36,844 nt of DNA from Rhizobiales bacterium 24-66-13 (GCA_002257205.1 NCHM01000011.1:1-36844); one strand, 5' to 3'; counted from the first letter of the stretch, positions 16,737 through 25,182 are shown. Notes: generated by a model not told the origin, from the letters alone. A program made the numbers and translations.

Positions 16737-17063
16737 TCGCATCGGGGGGACCGAGGCTTACGGCCTCGCGGCATTGGGCACGGCGCTCCCGGAGACGAGC
16801 CGTGAAATCCGATCCGCGGTCGTGCGCGCCGGTCGCGAGATGGCGGCGGAACGGGGACTGGCTTTCGTGTTCCGCCTTCCGGTGGCGTCCAACGCGCGCA
16901 ACGGGCTCAGGACCGCGGGCCGCCTGATGGTGGACAAGATCGCCGCCGCCCAGAACCGTCTCAGGCTCGCCCAGTTGCGCCCGGGCGAACCGCAGATCAG
17001 CCCGGCAGGGCAAAAAACGCGCCTGATGGCTAAAGCTGGAGCGGTTTGATCCGCTCCGGCGCC
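16737..17063 (+). other. 327-base gap with an unrecognised gene fragment
   Basis: The plus-strand frame from about 16738 to 17049 is open through about 104 codons and reads RIGGTEAYGLAALGT at its start, then SREIRSAVVRAGREMAAERG, ending RLMAKAGAV. Without an upstream start (the first ATG is 16774 and lacks a good ribosome binding site) it resembles the C-terminal remnant of a protein, but I do not recognise the family. It is convergent with the DadA-like gene. It may be a deletion scar joining modules A and B. Confidence 0.3.
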
Positions 17064-18356
17064 CTACTCCGCCGCGACACTGAGCATTGGCGAGGAGGGT
17101 TCGAGCGGCATATCAATGGCAACCGCTTCAGCGATCATCTGAGCAGTCGCAGCTGACAGGGTCCAGCCGAGATGCCCATGGCCAGTGTTGTAGAACACAC
17201 CCCGCCGCTTCCCGGGCCCGACACGCGGCATCATGTCCGGCATCATCGGACGCAGACCGGCCCAAGGCACCACCCGAGCCGTGGACGCCTGCGGAAACAG
17301 CTTGCGCGTCCACTCCACCAGAGGGCGAATGCGATCCGCACGGATGTCGCGGTTCTCGCCGTTAAATTCGGCGGTCCCAGCAACGCGGAAGCGATCTTTC
17401 CCGAGGCGGCTTGTGACAATCTTGGTCTGGTCGTCGAGCAGGCTCACCCAGGGCGCCCCGTTCTGGCTGGCCTCATCATCAAGCATCACGGTGATCGAAT
17501 AGCCCTTCACCGGATAAACGTTCACACGATCCCCCAACTGAGCGGCAATCGCCCGTGACCCCACGCCTGCGCACACCACGACAGCATCGAAGCGATGGGT
17601 CTCGTGGACAGCGGGCGCGACTTCATCCGCTGGGGAAATCGTGAGCGAAATGTCGATACGAGGTCGGGAGCCCTGAAGAGAATGCCTGACGGAGTCGACC
17701 GCCGCCTCATGGAGGAAAAGGACGTTACGGCGCCGGCACGCTTTCGCAAGACCACGCGTGAAGAGATGGATATCTCCCGTTGAGTCTGATTCCGTGAAGA
17801 AGCCGCCGTAATAGTTTCCGTGGAGGGTGGGCTCGATCTCATGGATCTCGGCGGGACCTAGCGCTCGCCGCGGCAATCCACCTTGCGCATAGAGCGCACT
17901 GGCACGGGCCGCCGCCTCGAAGCCGGATTTGTCGCGATAGATATGCAGAATGCCGCGCTTTTCGAGATTGAAATCTATGCCCTCACGCTTCGCCACGTCG
18001 AACATGTAGTCGCGGGCCCGGATGGCGAGGCGAGTGGTCTCGATGGTGTTCGCTTTGTAATTTGGGATGTTGGCCAGAAACTCGGCCATCCAGGAATACT
18101 TGTGCCAGGAAGGCTTCGGATTCATCAGCAGAGGCGCGTCCTGCCTGAACATCCATTTGATGCCTTTCAGCACAGTTGCCCAAGAATTCCAGACTTCAGC
18201 GTTGGAGGCCGAAAGCTGTCCGCCGTTTGCGAAGGATGTTTCCATCGCCGCGTAGCGCTGACGATCTATGACGGTGACGTCATAACCACGCTCACTCAGG
18301 GCATAAGCAGTGGTAATGCGGGTTATACCGGCTCCAATGACGGCGATGTTGCGCAT
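17064..18356 (-). CDS. dadA: DadA-like FAD-dependent D-amino acid dehydrogenase / glycine-responsive amine oxidase
   Basis: A 430-residue DAO-fold flavoenzyme. It starts MRNIAVIGAGITRITTAYAL, with ETSFANGGQLSASNAEVW near residues 40-57 and a C-terminal GVFYNTGHGHLGWTLS, the usual DadA signature. It would oxidatively deaminate D-amino acids or a small amine such as glycine or sarcosine. The third glycine of the FAD GxGxxG motif is Arg13 (codon CGC at 18318-18320), one base from GGC; this may weaken FAD binding. The start ATG has GGGAGAG just upstream. The gene is preceded by a tandem glycine riboswitch, so its substrate or product is probably linked to glycine. It is the only gene of its transcript that I can see. 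Confidence 0.88.
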   Translation of the reverse strand: MRNIAVIGAGITRITTAYALSERGYDVTVIDRQRYAAMETSFANGGQLSASNAEVWNSWATVLKGIKWMFRQDAPLLMNPKPSWHKYSWMAEFLANIPNYKANTIETTRLAIRARDYMFDVAKREGIDFNLEKRGILHIYRDKSGFEAAARASALYAQGGLPRRALGPAEIHEIEPTLHGNYYGGFFTESDSTGDIHLFTRGLAKACRRRNVLFLHEAAVDSVRHSLQGSRPRIDISLTISPADEVAPAVHETHRFDAVVVCAGVGSRAIAAQLGDRVNVYPVKGYSITVMLDDEASQNGAPWVSLLDDQTKIVTSRLGKDRFRVAGTAEFNGENRDIRADRIRPLVEWTRKLFPQASTARVVPWAGLRPMMPDMMPRVGPGKRRGVFYNTGHGHLGWTLSAATAQMIAEAVAIDMPLEPSSPMLSVAAE

Positions 18357-18365
18357 GGAGCTCTC
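18357..18365 (-). promoter_or_regulatory. Ribosome binding site of dadA, complementary to the riboswitch
   Basis: The minus-strand sequence GAGAGCTC (18365 to 18358) just before the start codon can pair perfectly over 8 bases with GAGCTCTC in the second glycine aptamer (18445 to 18438). This gives a simple way for glycine binding to expose or hide the ribosome binding site. It is a prediction from complementarity only. Confidence 0.45.
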
Positions 18366-18409
18366 CCGCGCTTGAGGACGACATGACATGGATGCCTCTG
18401 GCATCCAGC

Positions 18410-18630
18410 CGACTGCCCCCAATCTGTCACGGTACCTGAGAGCTCGCCCCGAGGTGGACGGTGCACCACCGCCGTCATTCGGGCTTCCCCTTCGGTGGGC
18501 GCCTGCCAACCGGGCGGAGCCTCTCTCCAGATCGTCCTGATTATGCGGTCCTTTTTGCCTGAGAGTTTCCTTGGGGGGTTGCTCCGTCGGCGCCGACATG
18601 TGCCCGGGAGGACTGCTGATCTCTCCCGCA
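18410..18630 (-). ncRNA. Tandem glycine riboswitch
   Basis: Two glycine aptamers in series on the minus strand. The first (about 18630 to 18521) opens with GGGAGAG, contains GCCGACGGAGCAACCCCCC and the conserved AACTCTCAGGCAAAAAGGACC, and closes with CTGGAGAG. The second (about 18525 to 18410) contains GCCACCGAAGGGG-like core sequence (18481-18500 region), then GAGCTCTCAGGTACCGTGACAGA ending in GGGG. A hairpin GGATGCC-AGA-GGCATCC (about 18388-18406) follows, without a T-run, which suggests translational rather than terminator control. The gene it controls is the DadA-like flavoenzyme. Confidence 0.92.
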
Positions 18631-18635
18631 TAATC

Positions 18636-18665
18636 ATTATCAGACCCGCGACCAATTGCACACAA
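18636..18665 (-). promoter_or_regulatory. Predicted sigma-70-type promoter of the riboswitch transcript
   Basis: On the minus strand -35 TTGTGT (18660-18665), an 18-base spacer and -10 GATAAT (18636-18641) predict a start near 18629, exactly where the first aptamer's P1 stem (GCGGGAGAG) begins. Confidence 0.5.
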
Positions 18666-18822
18666 TCACGGCATGCTCAAGACCTCGCGTGAGGCGGAGA
18701 GACATTTATTAGATATTCTGGTCATCCCGGCACTGATCACGTCGTTTCAACTTGCTCAGACCAGGCTCTAACCCAACGCGCCACACGCGATGGAGACTTT
18801 CGGCGAAGAACGTTTCCCCGCA

Positions 18823-18842
18823 CCGCCCGGAAAGCCGGGCGG
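18823..18842. terminator. Hairpin after the tartrate/malate dehydrogenase gene
   Basis: CCGCCCGG and CCGGGCGG form a perfect 8-bp stem with an AAAG loop, 17 bases beyond the stop of the minus-strand dehydrogenase gene. No T-run follows, so it is a weak or Rho-assisted terminator candidate. The remaining bases up to the riboswitch promoter hold nothing I recognise. Confidence 0.4.
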
Positions 18843-18859
18843 CACGGTGAAAATTTTGC

Positions 18860-19933
18860 TCACGCGAGAGCGTCCGCTACCGCCTTGCCGCAGGTCGCGG
18901 TATCGGCCCGGCCGCCGATGTCGCCGGTCCGCGAGGCCGGGTCGATCAAGGTGCGCTCCATCGCCCGCACGATCGCTGCCGCCGCGTCCGCCTCGCCGAG
19001 ATGCTCCAGCATCATCGCCGCCGACCAGATCTGACCGAGCGGATTGGCGATCCCCTTGCCGGCGATGTCCGGCGCGGAGCCGTGCACCGGCTCGAACAGC
19101 GAAGGGAAGGTCCGGTCGGGATTGATGTTGCCGGACGGTGCGATGCCGATGGTGCCGGTGCAGGCCGGGCCGAGATCGGAGAGGATGTCGCCGAACAGGT
19201 TCGAGGCCACCACCACGTCGAACCGGTCCGGGTTCAGCACAAACTGCGCCGTGAGGATGTCGATGTGGTACTTGTCGGTCCGCACCTCCGGATAGAAGGC
19301 CTTCATCGCCTCCACCCGCTCGTCCCAGTACGGCATGGTGATCGCGACGCCGTTCGACTTTGTCGCCGAGGTCAGGTGCTTGGCCGGACGCCGCATCGCC
19401 AGCTCGAACGCGTATTTCAGCACCCGGTCGACGCCGTGGCGCGACATCACGGTTTCCTGCACCACAATCTCACGCGGTGTGCCGGGATACATGCGCCCGC
19501 CGATCGAGGTATATTCGCCCTCGGTGTTCTCGCGCACCACCCAGAAGTCGATATCGCCCGGCTTGCGGCCGACCAGCGGCGAGGGCACCCCCGGCATCAG
19601 CCGGACCGGACGCAGGTTCACATATTGGTCGAACTCGCGACGGAACTGCAGAAGCGAGCCCCACAGCGACACGTGGTCCGGGACCGTGTCCGGCCAGCCC
19701 ACCGCGCCGAACAGGATCGCGTCGGACGAGCCGATGCGCTCCTTCCAGTCCTCCGGCATCATCTCGCCATGACGGGCGTACCAGTCGCAGCAGGCAAATT
19801 CGTGCCAGGTCTGTTCAAGCGTGAAGCCGTAGAGCGAAGCGGCCTTCTTGAGCACTCGCGTCGCCTCGGGCATGACTTCCTTGCCGATGCCGTCGCCAGG
19901 AATGACGGCGATCCGGTAGCGTCTGTCGGTCAT
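18860..19933 (-). CDS. ttuC: Tartrate dehydrogenase / D-malate dehydrogenase family (TtuC/DmlA-like)
   Basis: A 357-residue member of the isocitrate/isopropylmalate dehydrogenase family. It starts YRIAVIPGDGIGKEVMPEA and has the substrate loop LLQFRREFDQYVNLRPVRL, WVVRENTEGEYTSIGG, and metal-ligand region NLFGDILSDLGP, then HGSAPDIAGKGIANP for NAD. The length and the RENTEGEYTS pattern fit tartrate dehydrogenase/decarboxylase and decarboxylating D-malate dehydrogenase rather than LeuB. It oxidises and decarboxylates a 2-hydroxy-dicarboxylate with NAD and Mn2+ or Mg2+. It follows the semialdehyde dehydrogenase by 35 bases and is probably in the same operon (minus strand, cupin - gabD-like - ttuC-like). 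Confidence 0.88.
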   Translation of the reverse strand: MTDRRYRIAVIPGDGIGKEVMPEATRVLKKAASLYGFTLEQTWHEFACCDWYARHGEMMPEDWKERIGSSDAILFGAVGWPDTVPDHVSLWGSLLQFRREFDQYVNLRPVRLMPGVPSPLVGRKPGDIDFWVVRENTEGEYTSIGGRMYPGTPREIVVQETVMSRHGVDRVLKYAFELAMRRPAKHLTSATKSNGVAITMPYWDERVEAMKAFYPEVRTDKYHIDILTAQFVLNPDRFDVVVASNLFGDILSDLGPACTGTIGIAPSGNINPDRTFPSLFEPVHGSAPDIAGKGIANPLGQIWSAAMMLEHLGEADAAAAIVRAMERTLIDPASRTGDIGGRADTATCGKAVADALA

Positions 19934-19968
19934 TTACGTTTCCTCATGTGGTTGATATCAGGCCGATG

Positions 19969-21462
19969 TCAGGCCATCGGGTCGAGCTTCAGCCCGCCCA
20001 TGTGGAATGCCTTGGGCTCGAGATATTCGGCGATGCCGAGATATCCGCCCTCGCGGCCAAGCCCGGACTGCTTCACGCCGCCGAAGGGCGCGACCTCCAT
20101 GGAGATGGCGCCGGTATTCAGCCCCACCATGCCGAATTCGAGCGCCTCGCCCACCCGCCAGGCGCGGTGCATGTCCTCGGTGAAGAAATACGCCGCAAGT
20201 CCGAAAGGCGTGCCATTGGCGATCGCGATCGCTTCCGCCTCGGTCTCGAACCGGAAGATCGGCGCCACCGGGCCGAAGGTTTCCTCATTGGCCAAAAGCA
20301 TGTCGATGGTGGCACCGGTCAGCACCAGAGGCGCGACGAAGCGCGTCTCGTCGAGCCCGCTATGGGCCTGCGCCGCCACGCGCGCGCCCTTGCTCATCGC
20401 ATCATCAACATGCGCGCGGACCTTGGACGCGGCCGCTGCATTGATCAGCGGACCGATACCGACGCCAGCCTGTGTGCCCGGACCAACCGCCTGCGCTTTG
20501 ACCTTCTCGCCGAGCCGGGCGACGAAGGCGTCGTGGATTCCCGCCTGCACCAGGATGCGGTTGGCGCACACGCAAGTCTGGCCAGCATTGCGGAACTTCG
20601 AGACCATCGCGCCCTCGACGGCCAGACCGAGGTTGGCATCGTCGAACACGATGAACGGTGCATTGCCGCCCAGCTCGAGGCTCAGTTTCTTCAATGTCGG
20701 TGCCGAGGCGCGCATCAGGTGCGCGCCCACCCGCGTGGAGCCGGTGAAGGAGATCTTGCGGACGATCGGGCTCGCGGTCAGTTCCTCGCCGATGCCGGCA
20801 GGTAGGCCCGTCACCACCGAGATCACCCCGGCAGGAATACCGGCCCGCTCGGCCAATTTGGCCAATGCTAGCGCCGAAAACGGCGTCAACTCGGAGGGCT
20901 TGATCACCATGGTGCAACCGGCGGCGAGTGCCGGCGCGCATTTGCGCGTGATCATGGCGATGGGAAAATTCCACGGCGTGATGGCGGCGGTGACGCCGAT
21001 GGGCTCCTCCAACATCAGGATGCGCCGGTCGGACCCCGGGGCGGGAATCGTGCGGCCGTAGATGCGGCGCGCTTCCTCGGCGAACCACTTCACGAACGAC
21101 GCGCCATAGCGCACTTCGCCTTCCGCCTCGGCCAGCGGCTTGCCCTGCTCGGCGGTCATGATGCACGCGAGATCGGCGGCATTGGCGAGGATGAGGTCAT
21201 GCCAGCGCTCCAACAGGCGGGCCCGCTCTGCGGCCGGCACCCTGCGCCAACTGGCGAATGCGGTCTGCGCAGCCTCGATGGCGCGGCGCGTCTCGCCGGC
21301 GCCGCAAGCGGGCACCGTGCCTATAACCCGTCCGCAGGCCGGGTCCTCCACCGGAAGCGTCGCGCCGTCGTCCGCCGGGCACCATTGCCCCGCGATCAGC
21401 GCAGCCTCGACCAACAAGCCGGGATCAGCGAGCCCGAGCACGGTTTCGGTCGTCTTGGTCAT
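19969..21462 (-). CDS. gabD: NAD(P)-dependent succinate-semialdehyde dehydrogenase family
   Basis: A 497-residue aldehyde dehydrogenase with Asn165 (ITPWNFPIAM), Glu263 (SLELGGNAPF) and the catalytic Cys297 in GQTCVCANR; the second Cys two residues on is typical of SSADH. C-terminal FGGVKQSGLGREGG is also family-typical. It oxidises succinate semialdehyde or a close aldehyde acid to feed the TCA cycle. ATG 21462 has GGAGAG about 8 bases upstream, and the 34-residue in-frame extension is arginine-rich noise. Close neighbours are a cupin upstream and a TtuC-like dehydrogenase downstream, consistent with the end of an amine or amino acid breakdown route. Confidence 0.9.
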   Translation of the reverse strand: MTKTTETVLGLADPGLLVEAALIAGQWCPADDGATLPVEDPACGRVIGTVPACGAGETRRAIEAAQTAFASWRRVPAAERARLLERWHDLILANAADLACIMTAEQGKPLAEAEGEVRYGASFVKWFAEEARRIYGRTIPAPGSDRRILMLEEPIGVTAAITPWNFPIAMITRKCAPALAAGCTMVIKPSELTPFSALALAKLAERAGIPAGVISVVTGLPAGIGEELTASPIVRKISFTGSTRVGAHLMRASAPTLKKLSLELGGNAPFIVFDDANLGLAVEGAMVSKFRNAGQTCVCANRILVQAGIHDAFVARLGEKVKAQAVGPGTQAGVGIGPLINAAAASKVRAHVDDAMSKGARVAAQAHSGLDETRFVAPLVLTGATIDMLLANEETFGPVAPIFRFETEAEAIAIANGTPFGLAAYFFTEDMHRAWRVGEALEFGMVGLNTGAISMEVAPFGGVKQSGLGREGGYLGIAEYLEPKAFHMGGLKLDPMA

Positions 21463-21508
21463 CAGAATACTCTCCAAGGCCCTTTTGCGGGCGCGTGCCG
21501 GCGGTCGC

Positions 21509-21862
21509 TCAGGAGACCGCCACGAAAACCTTGCGAACCGTCTCGACGGTCTCCCACGTCCCAACGAAGTCGGGGCGCATCACGAAGGTGTCGCCTGCTG
21601 TGAAGCGACGGGTCTCGCCGCCGTCTTCCGTCAGCAAGACGACGCCGGACAGGATGGTGCAGAACTCCCAGGTTCCGCCCTTGATCGAGCGGGTCACGCC
21701 CGGCGTTGCTTCCCAGATGCCGGTGCGGATGCCCGTTTGGCCGGCGGCCGCATTTTCCCAGGTGCGATAGCTGGGATCGCCCGAAATCAAACGGTCTGGC
21801 GCCGGCTTGCTGTGCTTAGGCTCACCGGGATTAGCGAGATCGAAGACGACAAGAGTACTCAT
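21509..21862 (-). CDS. Small cupin protein (DUF861 / COG3450-like)
   Basis: A 117-residue single-domain cupin. The first motif is relaxed (GIWEATPGVTRSIKGGTWEFCTILSG), and the second includes AGDTFVMRPDFVGTWE. The segment WEATPG...EFCTILSG is typical of the DUF861 group that includes ureidoglycine aminohydrolase-like and EutQ-like proteins. Such small cupins accompany amine and amino acid oxidation genes, but their reaction is mostly unknown. It starts MSTLVVFDL and is 46 bases upstream of the semialdehyde dehydrogenase, so it is the likely first gene of that operon. Confidence 0.8.
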   Translation of the reverse strand: MSTLVVFDLANPGEPKHSKPAPDRLISGDPSYRTWENAAAGQTGIRTGIWEATPGVTRSIKGGTWEFCTILSGVVLLTEDGGETRRFTAGDTFVMRPDFVGTWETVETVRKVFVAVS

Positions 21863-21926
21863 GATGGTATTCCTATGCTTCTGTGAGGGTATGGATAGGC
21901 GCGCGGGTCCCGTTGGTGGCGGGTGA

Positions 21927-22880
21927 TCAGCTTCGAATGTCGAGGCTGGGATAGCGGCTATGGATTCGCGATATGTCTTGCCGTAGCTCGGCGATCATCC
22001 AGTCGCAGATGTCATCGACCACGCTGCAACCGGGACCCCGGCGAGTCACGAGTTCACAGTGGCGGCGGGTATGGACCACAGTGGGGCTCGCCGGTACCAG
22101 GCTCCCCTGCGCCAGCAGATGGGAGACGACATTCAGCCAGCCGAGCGCAACCCCCTGCCCCACCAGCGCCGCCTGCACCACCAACGTGTAGTCCGAGAAC
22201 TGCAGTTCAGGTTCAGACGACTCGAGCTTCTTGTTCCGGGCGAAAAGGCTTGCCCAATCGGGCTGCGCCTCATCGAGCGTGATCACCTTGGTTCCGCTGC
22301 GCAGGAACGAATCCGCAGGCAGCTCGGCCTGCGCCTCGGGTGCGCCGAAAGACGGCATACGGATCGGCAGCAGCGACTCGGGCATCAGCGTGCGCACATG
22401 GTGCTGCCCATCCGGCTTATGATCGAAGCGCATGGCGATGTCTGCATCGCCCACCGGTCGGCCCAGCAGGCCGCTGATGAGATCGAAGCGGATCTCCTGG
22501 CCAGGAAACTGGGCCCGGAACTGCGAGAAGCGCGGCATGAACCAGTGTGTCGCGAACGCGGTCGACACCGAAAGGACCACCGGCTTGAGACTGGCCGGCC
22601 GGTCACGTCGCAACCGCGTGAGGGTCCGCTCGATCTCGCCGAAGCTCTGCGAGATGCCCTCGAACAGCTCGCTGCCGTCCTTGCTCAGCACCGCACCCGT
22701 CGGCGTGCGGTGAAACAGGCTCAACCCGAGATGGCCCTCCAACCGGCCGATGGTGCGACTGACCGCTGGGCTGGTGACGCCGAGCTCTCGGGCGGCGCGG
22801 GCGAAGGTTCCGCACCTCACCGCAGCCTCGAAGACAACCAGGGCGTTGAGGGATGGCAGTAGTTTTCTGAGCTGGGACAT
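21927..22880 (-). CDS. LysR-family regulator, GcvA-like
   Basis: A 317-residue LysR-type regulator. The winged helix-turn-helix is residues about 8-66 (LPSLNALVVFEAAVRCGT, then ELGVTSPAVSRTIGRLEGHLG), followed by a periplasmic-binding-like effector domain of about 210 residues. LPSLNALVVFEAA is the typical GcvA/DsdC-branch start, often found with amino acid catabolic genes. It is divergent from the HAD gene across 122 bases and lies upstream of the cupin-gabD-ttuC group on the same strand, so it could control either. The effector is unknown. Confidence 0.9.
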   Translation of the reverse strand: MSQLRKLLPSLNALVVFEAAVRCGTFARAARELGVTSPAVSRTIGRLEGHLGLSLFHRTPTGAVLSKDGSELFEGISQSFGEIERTLTRLRRDRPASLKPVVLSVSTAFATHWFMPRFSQFRAQFPGQEIRFDLISGLLGRPVGDADIAMRFDHKPDGQHHVRTLMPESLLPIRMPSFGAPEAQAELPADSFLRSGTKVITLDEAQPDWASLFARNKKLESSEPELQFSDYTLVVQAALVGQGVALGWLNVVSHLLAQGSLVPASPTVVHTRRHCELVTRRGPGCSVVDDICDWMIAELRQDISRIHSRYPSLDIRS

Positions 22881-22948
22881 TACCGAATGTAACCCCCGCG
22901 ATGATTATTTTGAGAATTGCTCACACCGCCCCGTCGAGCTTCATGTCT

Positions 22949-22968
22949 CCCCAACACTCCTATTGGGG
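22949..22968. promoter_or_regulatory. Inverted repeat in the LysR/HAD divergent region
   Basis: CCCCAA and TTGGGG are separated by 8 bases, 35 bases before the HAD start. The 122-base divergent region also holds an AT-rich GATTATTTTGAGAATT segment (22911-22919 area), the kind of place where a LysR protein binds. Function unproven. Confidence 0.3.
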
Positions 22969-23002
22969 TTAGTGACACCAGACAGACGAAGAGGCACGAA
23001 AA

Positions 23003-23701
23003 ATGGCTTTCGAGAATTTTAAGGTTCTGACTTTCGACATCGTGGGAACGTGCATCGACTTCGAGAAGGGCATCCTCGATGGCGTCCGCGCGATTGGCGG
23101 CGAGGCTACGGCAAAGCTGACGGACGACGAAATCTTCGCGCCGTACCTTAAGGGCCGGGTGAAGTTCCCGGGTCGCTCCAGCGTCGTGATGCGCGATGTC
23201 TATATTCACACTGCCAAGGAACTCGGTCTGCCGCACGACGACCAGGCCGGTGACACCTTCATGCGGTACTTTTTCAACTTCCCGGCGTTCCCGGACTCGA
23301 TCGATGCGCTGAAGCGCCTGCGCCGCAAGTTCCGTCTGGTGGCGATGACCAATTTCGACCGCGTCGGCTACACCGCTTGCGCCAATACGCTGGAACTGCC
23401 GTTCCACGACAGCGTCACCTCGGACGAGGCCCAGTATCCGAAGCCCGATCCGCGCTTCTTCTCCTACAACCTCGGCCGCCAGTCGATGCTCGGCTACAAG
23501 CAGGAAGAGATCCTGCACGTCGCGCAGAGCCAGTACCACGACATCGGCGTGGCGCGTGAGCTCGGCTACAAGGTCTGCTGGATCGAGCGCCGCCAGGGCA
23601 TGAAGGGCTTCGGCGGCACGCCGGAACCGAAAACCGTGACCAAGCCCGACTTCCATTTCGCCACGCTCGGCGCTCTGGCGGACGCGGTCGAGAACGACTG
23701 A
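23003..23701 (+). CDS. HAD-superfamily hydrolase, L-2-haloacid dehalogenase type
   Basis: A 232-residue HAD protein. The nucleophile loop LTFDIVGTCIDF has Asp12 but, like haloacid dehalogenases, lacks the second Asp of phosphatases (DxxGT pattern). Motif II is MTNFDRV (Thr116-Asn117), motif III Lys147 in YPKPDPRFF, and the acidic loop SQYHDIGVARELG contributes Ser176 and Asp180. The residue set resembles L-2-haloacid dehalogenases, which release halide through an aspartyl ester. Relatives annotated this way often act on other substrates. It is followed by the amine-oxidase-like flavoprotein after 19 bases and is probably co-transcribed with it, so a role in amine catabolism, not dehalogenation, is possible. 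Confidence 0.85.
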   Translation: MAFENFKVLTFDIVGTCIDFEKGILDGVRAIGGEATAKLTDDEIFAPYLKGRVKFPGRSSVVMRDVYIHTAKELGLPHDDQAGDTFMRYFFNFPAFPDSIDALKRLRRKFRLVAMTNFDRVGYTACANTLELPFHDSVTSDEAQYPKPDPRFFSYNLGRQSMLGYKQEEILHVAQSQYHDIGVARELGYKVCWIERRQGMKGFGGTPEPKTVTKPDFHFATLGALADAVEND

Positions 23702-23720
23702 CGTCGACCGGCTCCGATAG

Positions 23721-25028
23721 ATGAGACAAACCGAGATGCGCGAACTGAAATATCCTGCTTCGCTGTGGCGGCACACCGCCATGGCAGCTGCCGAACCGGT
23801 GGAGTTGGCGGAAGCCGTGGTCGCGGATGTCGCTATCATCGGCGCCGGGTACACAGGGCTTTCCGCAGCCCTGCGGGCCATCGAACGCGGGCTAAAACCC
23901 GTCATTGTCGAAGCCGGTGAGGTCGGCTTCGGCGCTTCTGGCCGCAATGGCGGCGTGGTCTCGACCAAGTTCCGCGTCTCGCTAAGCGACATGGCGCGCA
24001 CCCATGGCATCGAGGTCGCCCGCCGGATGAGCCAGCTCGGCCACAACGCGACTGATTGCGTCGAGCACTATGTCGAGAGCCTCGGTATCTCGGCCGGCTT
24101 TGCCAAGACCGGCAATCTGCGCTGCGCGCACAATAGGCTCGCGCTGCAGCGGCTGACCGACGAGGCCGAGACCGCCAGACGCCTGTTCGGTGACACCAGC
24201 CTGATCGTCCTCGACGCCAGCCAGACCGCGGCCGAGACCGGTTCGACCGCATTCGTCGGTGGCGTGCTGAATCGGCATGCTGGTGTTATCCATCCGCTCA
24301 ATTATGCGCGCGGCCTTGCGGCCGCCGTGCGTGCACGCGGCGGCCTGATCTTCGAACGCTCGCCCGTCACCTCGGTGACCCAGCAGCCCCATGGCATTGA
24401 ACTCGCCACCAACCGCGGCACGGTGCGAGCCCACCGGCTGATCATCGCAACCAACGGCTATTCCGACCTCACGTCCGCCACCGAAGCGGTGCGGCGGACG
24501 GTGATCCCGTTCCGCAGCGCGATGATCGCGACCGAGCCTCTGCCTGGCGACGTGTTCAAGACCCTGGTGCCGCAGGGGCGCAGCTACAGCGAGACCCGGC
24601 GTATGATGCGCTGGTTCCGCCGCATCGACGACCGGCTGCTGTTTGGCGGGCGCGGCGCCTTCGGCAAGGATGATTCCGAAGCCGCCTTCCGCGCGCTGGA
24701 AGGCGCCATGAAGGGGATTTTCCCGCTGTTGGAAGGCCGGGCGATCACCCATCGTTGGTCCGGACTGGTGGCCATGACCCTCGACAGCCTGCCGCAGGTC
24801 GGCATGCTCAACCCACGCATGGCGTTCGCGCTGGGCTACAATGGCACCGGCATCGCTATGTCGAGCCTGATCGGTCGCCACGTCCTCGACCTCGCCATGG
24901 GCGATGAGCCGGACCTCTCGCTGATGCGCCGCACGAAGCCGCAGAACATTCCATTCTACTTCCTGCACGAGCCGACCGTGCGTGTCGTCGCCGGCTGGTA
25001 CCAGTTCCTCGACCACATCGGCCGCTAA
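23721..25028 (+). CDS. FAD-dependent amine oxidoreductase (PuuB/OrdL-like)
   Basis: A 435-residue DAO-fold flavoprotein. The N-terminal WRHTAMAAAEPVEL precedes ADVAIIGAGYTGLSAALRA (GxGxxG at about residue 41-46), then the family-typical VGFGASGRNGGVVSTKF. The C-terminal region has HRWSGLVAMTLDSLPQVG and GYNGTGIAMSSLIGR. This pattern fits gamma-glutamylputrescine oxidoreductase and glycine-oxidase-like enzymes that deaminate secondary or primary amines to an aldehyde plus ammonia or amine. ATG 23736 is an alternative start with no better ribosome binding site. The downstream ABC importer and semialdehyde dehydrogenase support an amine or amino acid substrate. Confidence 0.88.
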   Translation: MRQTEMRELKYPASLWRHTAMAAAEPVELAEAVVADVAIIGAGYTGLSAALRAIERGLKPVIVEAGEVGFGASGRNGGVVSTKFRVSLSDMARTHGIEVARRMSQLGHNATDCVEHYVESLGISAGFAKTGNLRCAHNRLALQRLTDEAETARRLFGDTSLIVLDASQTAAETGSTAFVGGVLNRHAGVIHPLNYARGLAAAVRARGGLIFERSPVTSVTQQPHGIELATNRGTVRAHRLIIATNGYSDLTSATEAVRRTVIPFRSAMIATEPLPGDVFKTLVPQGRSYSETRRMMRWFRRIDDRLLFGGRGAFGKDDSEAAFRALEGAMKGIFPLLEGRAITHRWSGLVAMTLDSLPQVGMLNPRMAFALGYNGTGIAMSSLIGRHVLDLAMGDEPDLSLMRRTKPQNIPFYFLHEPTVRVVAGWYQFLDHIGR

Positions 25029-25156
25029 GCGCCGTGCGCGCCCCGCAAACGCGCGGCGCGCCATCGACTCCGGTGCCGGCCGCTCGTGGCGCGGCGCCGG
25101 CTGGACCATCGTCCAGCGCGCGGGGCTGCTCATTCCTATCATCCCCTGGTAAGACC

Positions 25157-25182
25157 ACCCTCCCGTTCCGATACGGGAGGGT
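25157..25182. terminator. Hairpin terminator between convergent operons
   Basis: ACCCTCCCGT and ACGGGAGGGT form a 10-bp stem around a six-base loop (TCCGAT), followed by TCTT. It lies between the plus-strand flavoprotein gene and the minus-strand ABC ATPase gene and may serve both. The rest of this 257-base gap holds GC-rich sequence without a gene. Confidence 0.6.

Noticed and set aside
19001..21061. 686-codon plus-strand frame
   Set aside because: Antisense to the TtuC-like and GabD-like genes, which carry intact catalytic motifs; typical long shadow in GC-rich DNA.
24331..24345. Further GTGCAC-type motifs (also in the riboswitch near 18460 and at 25986)
   Set aside because: Half-sites there are single or have the wrong spacing, and they lie inside genes or the riboswitch.
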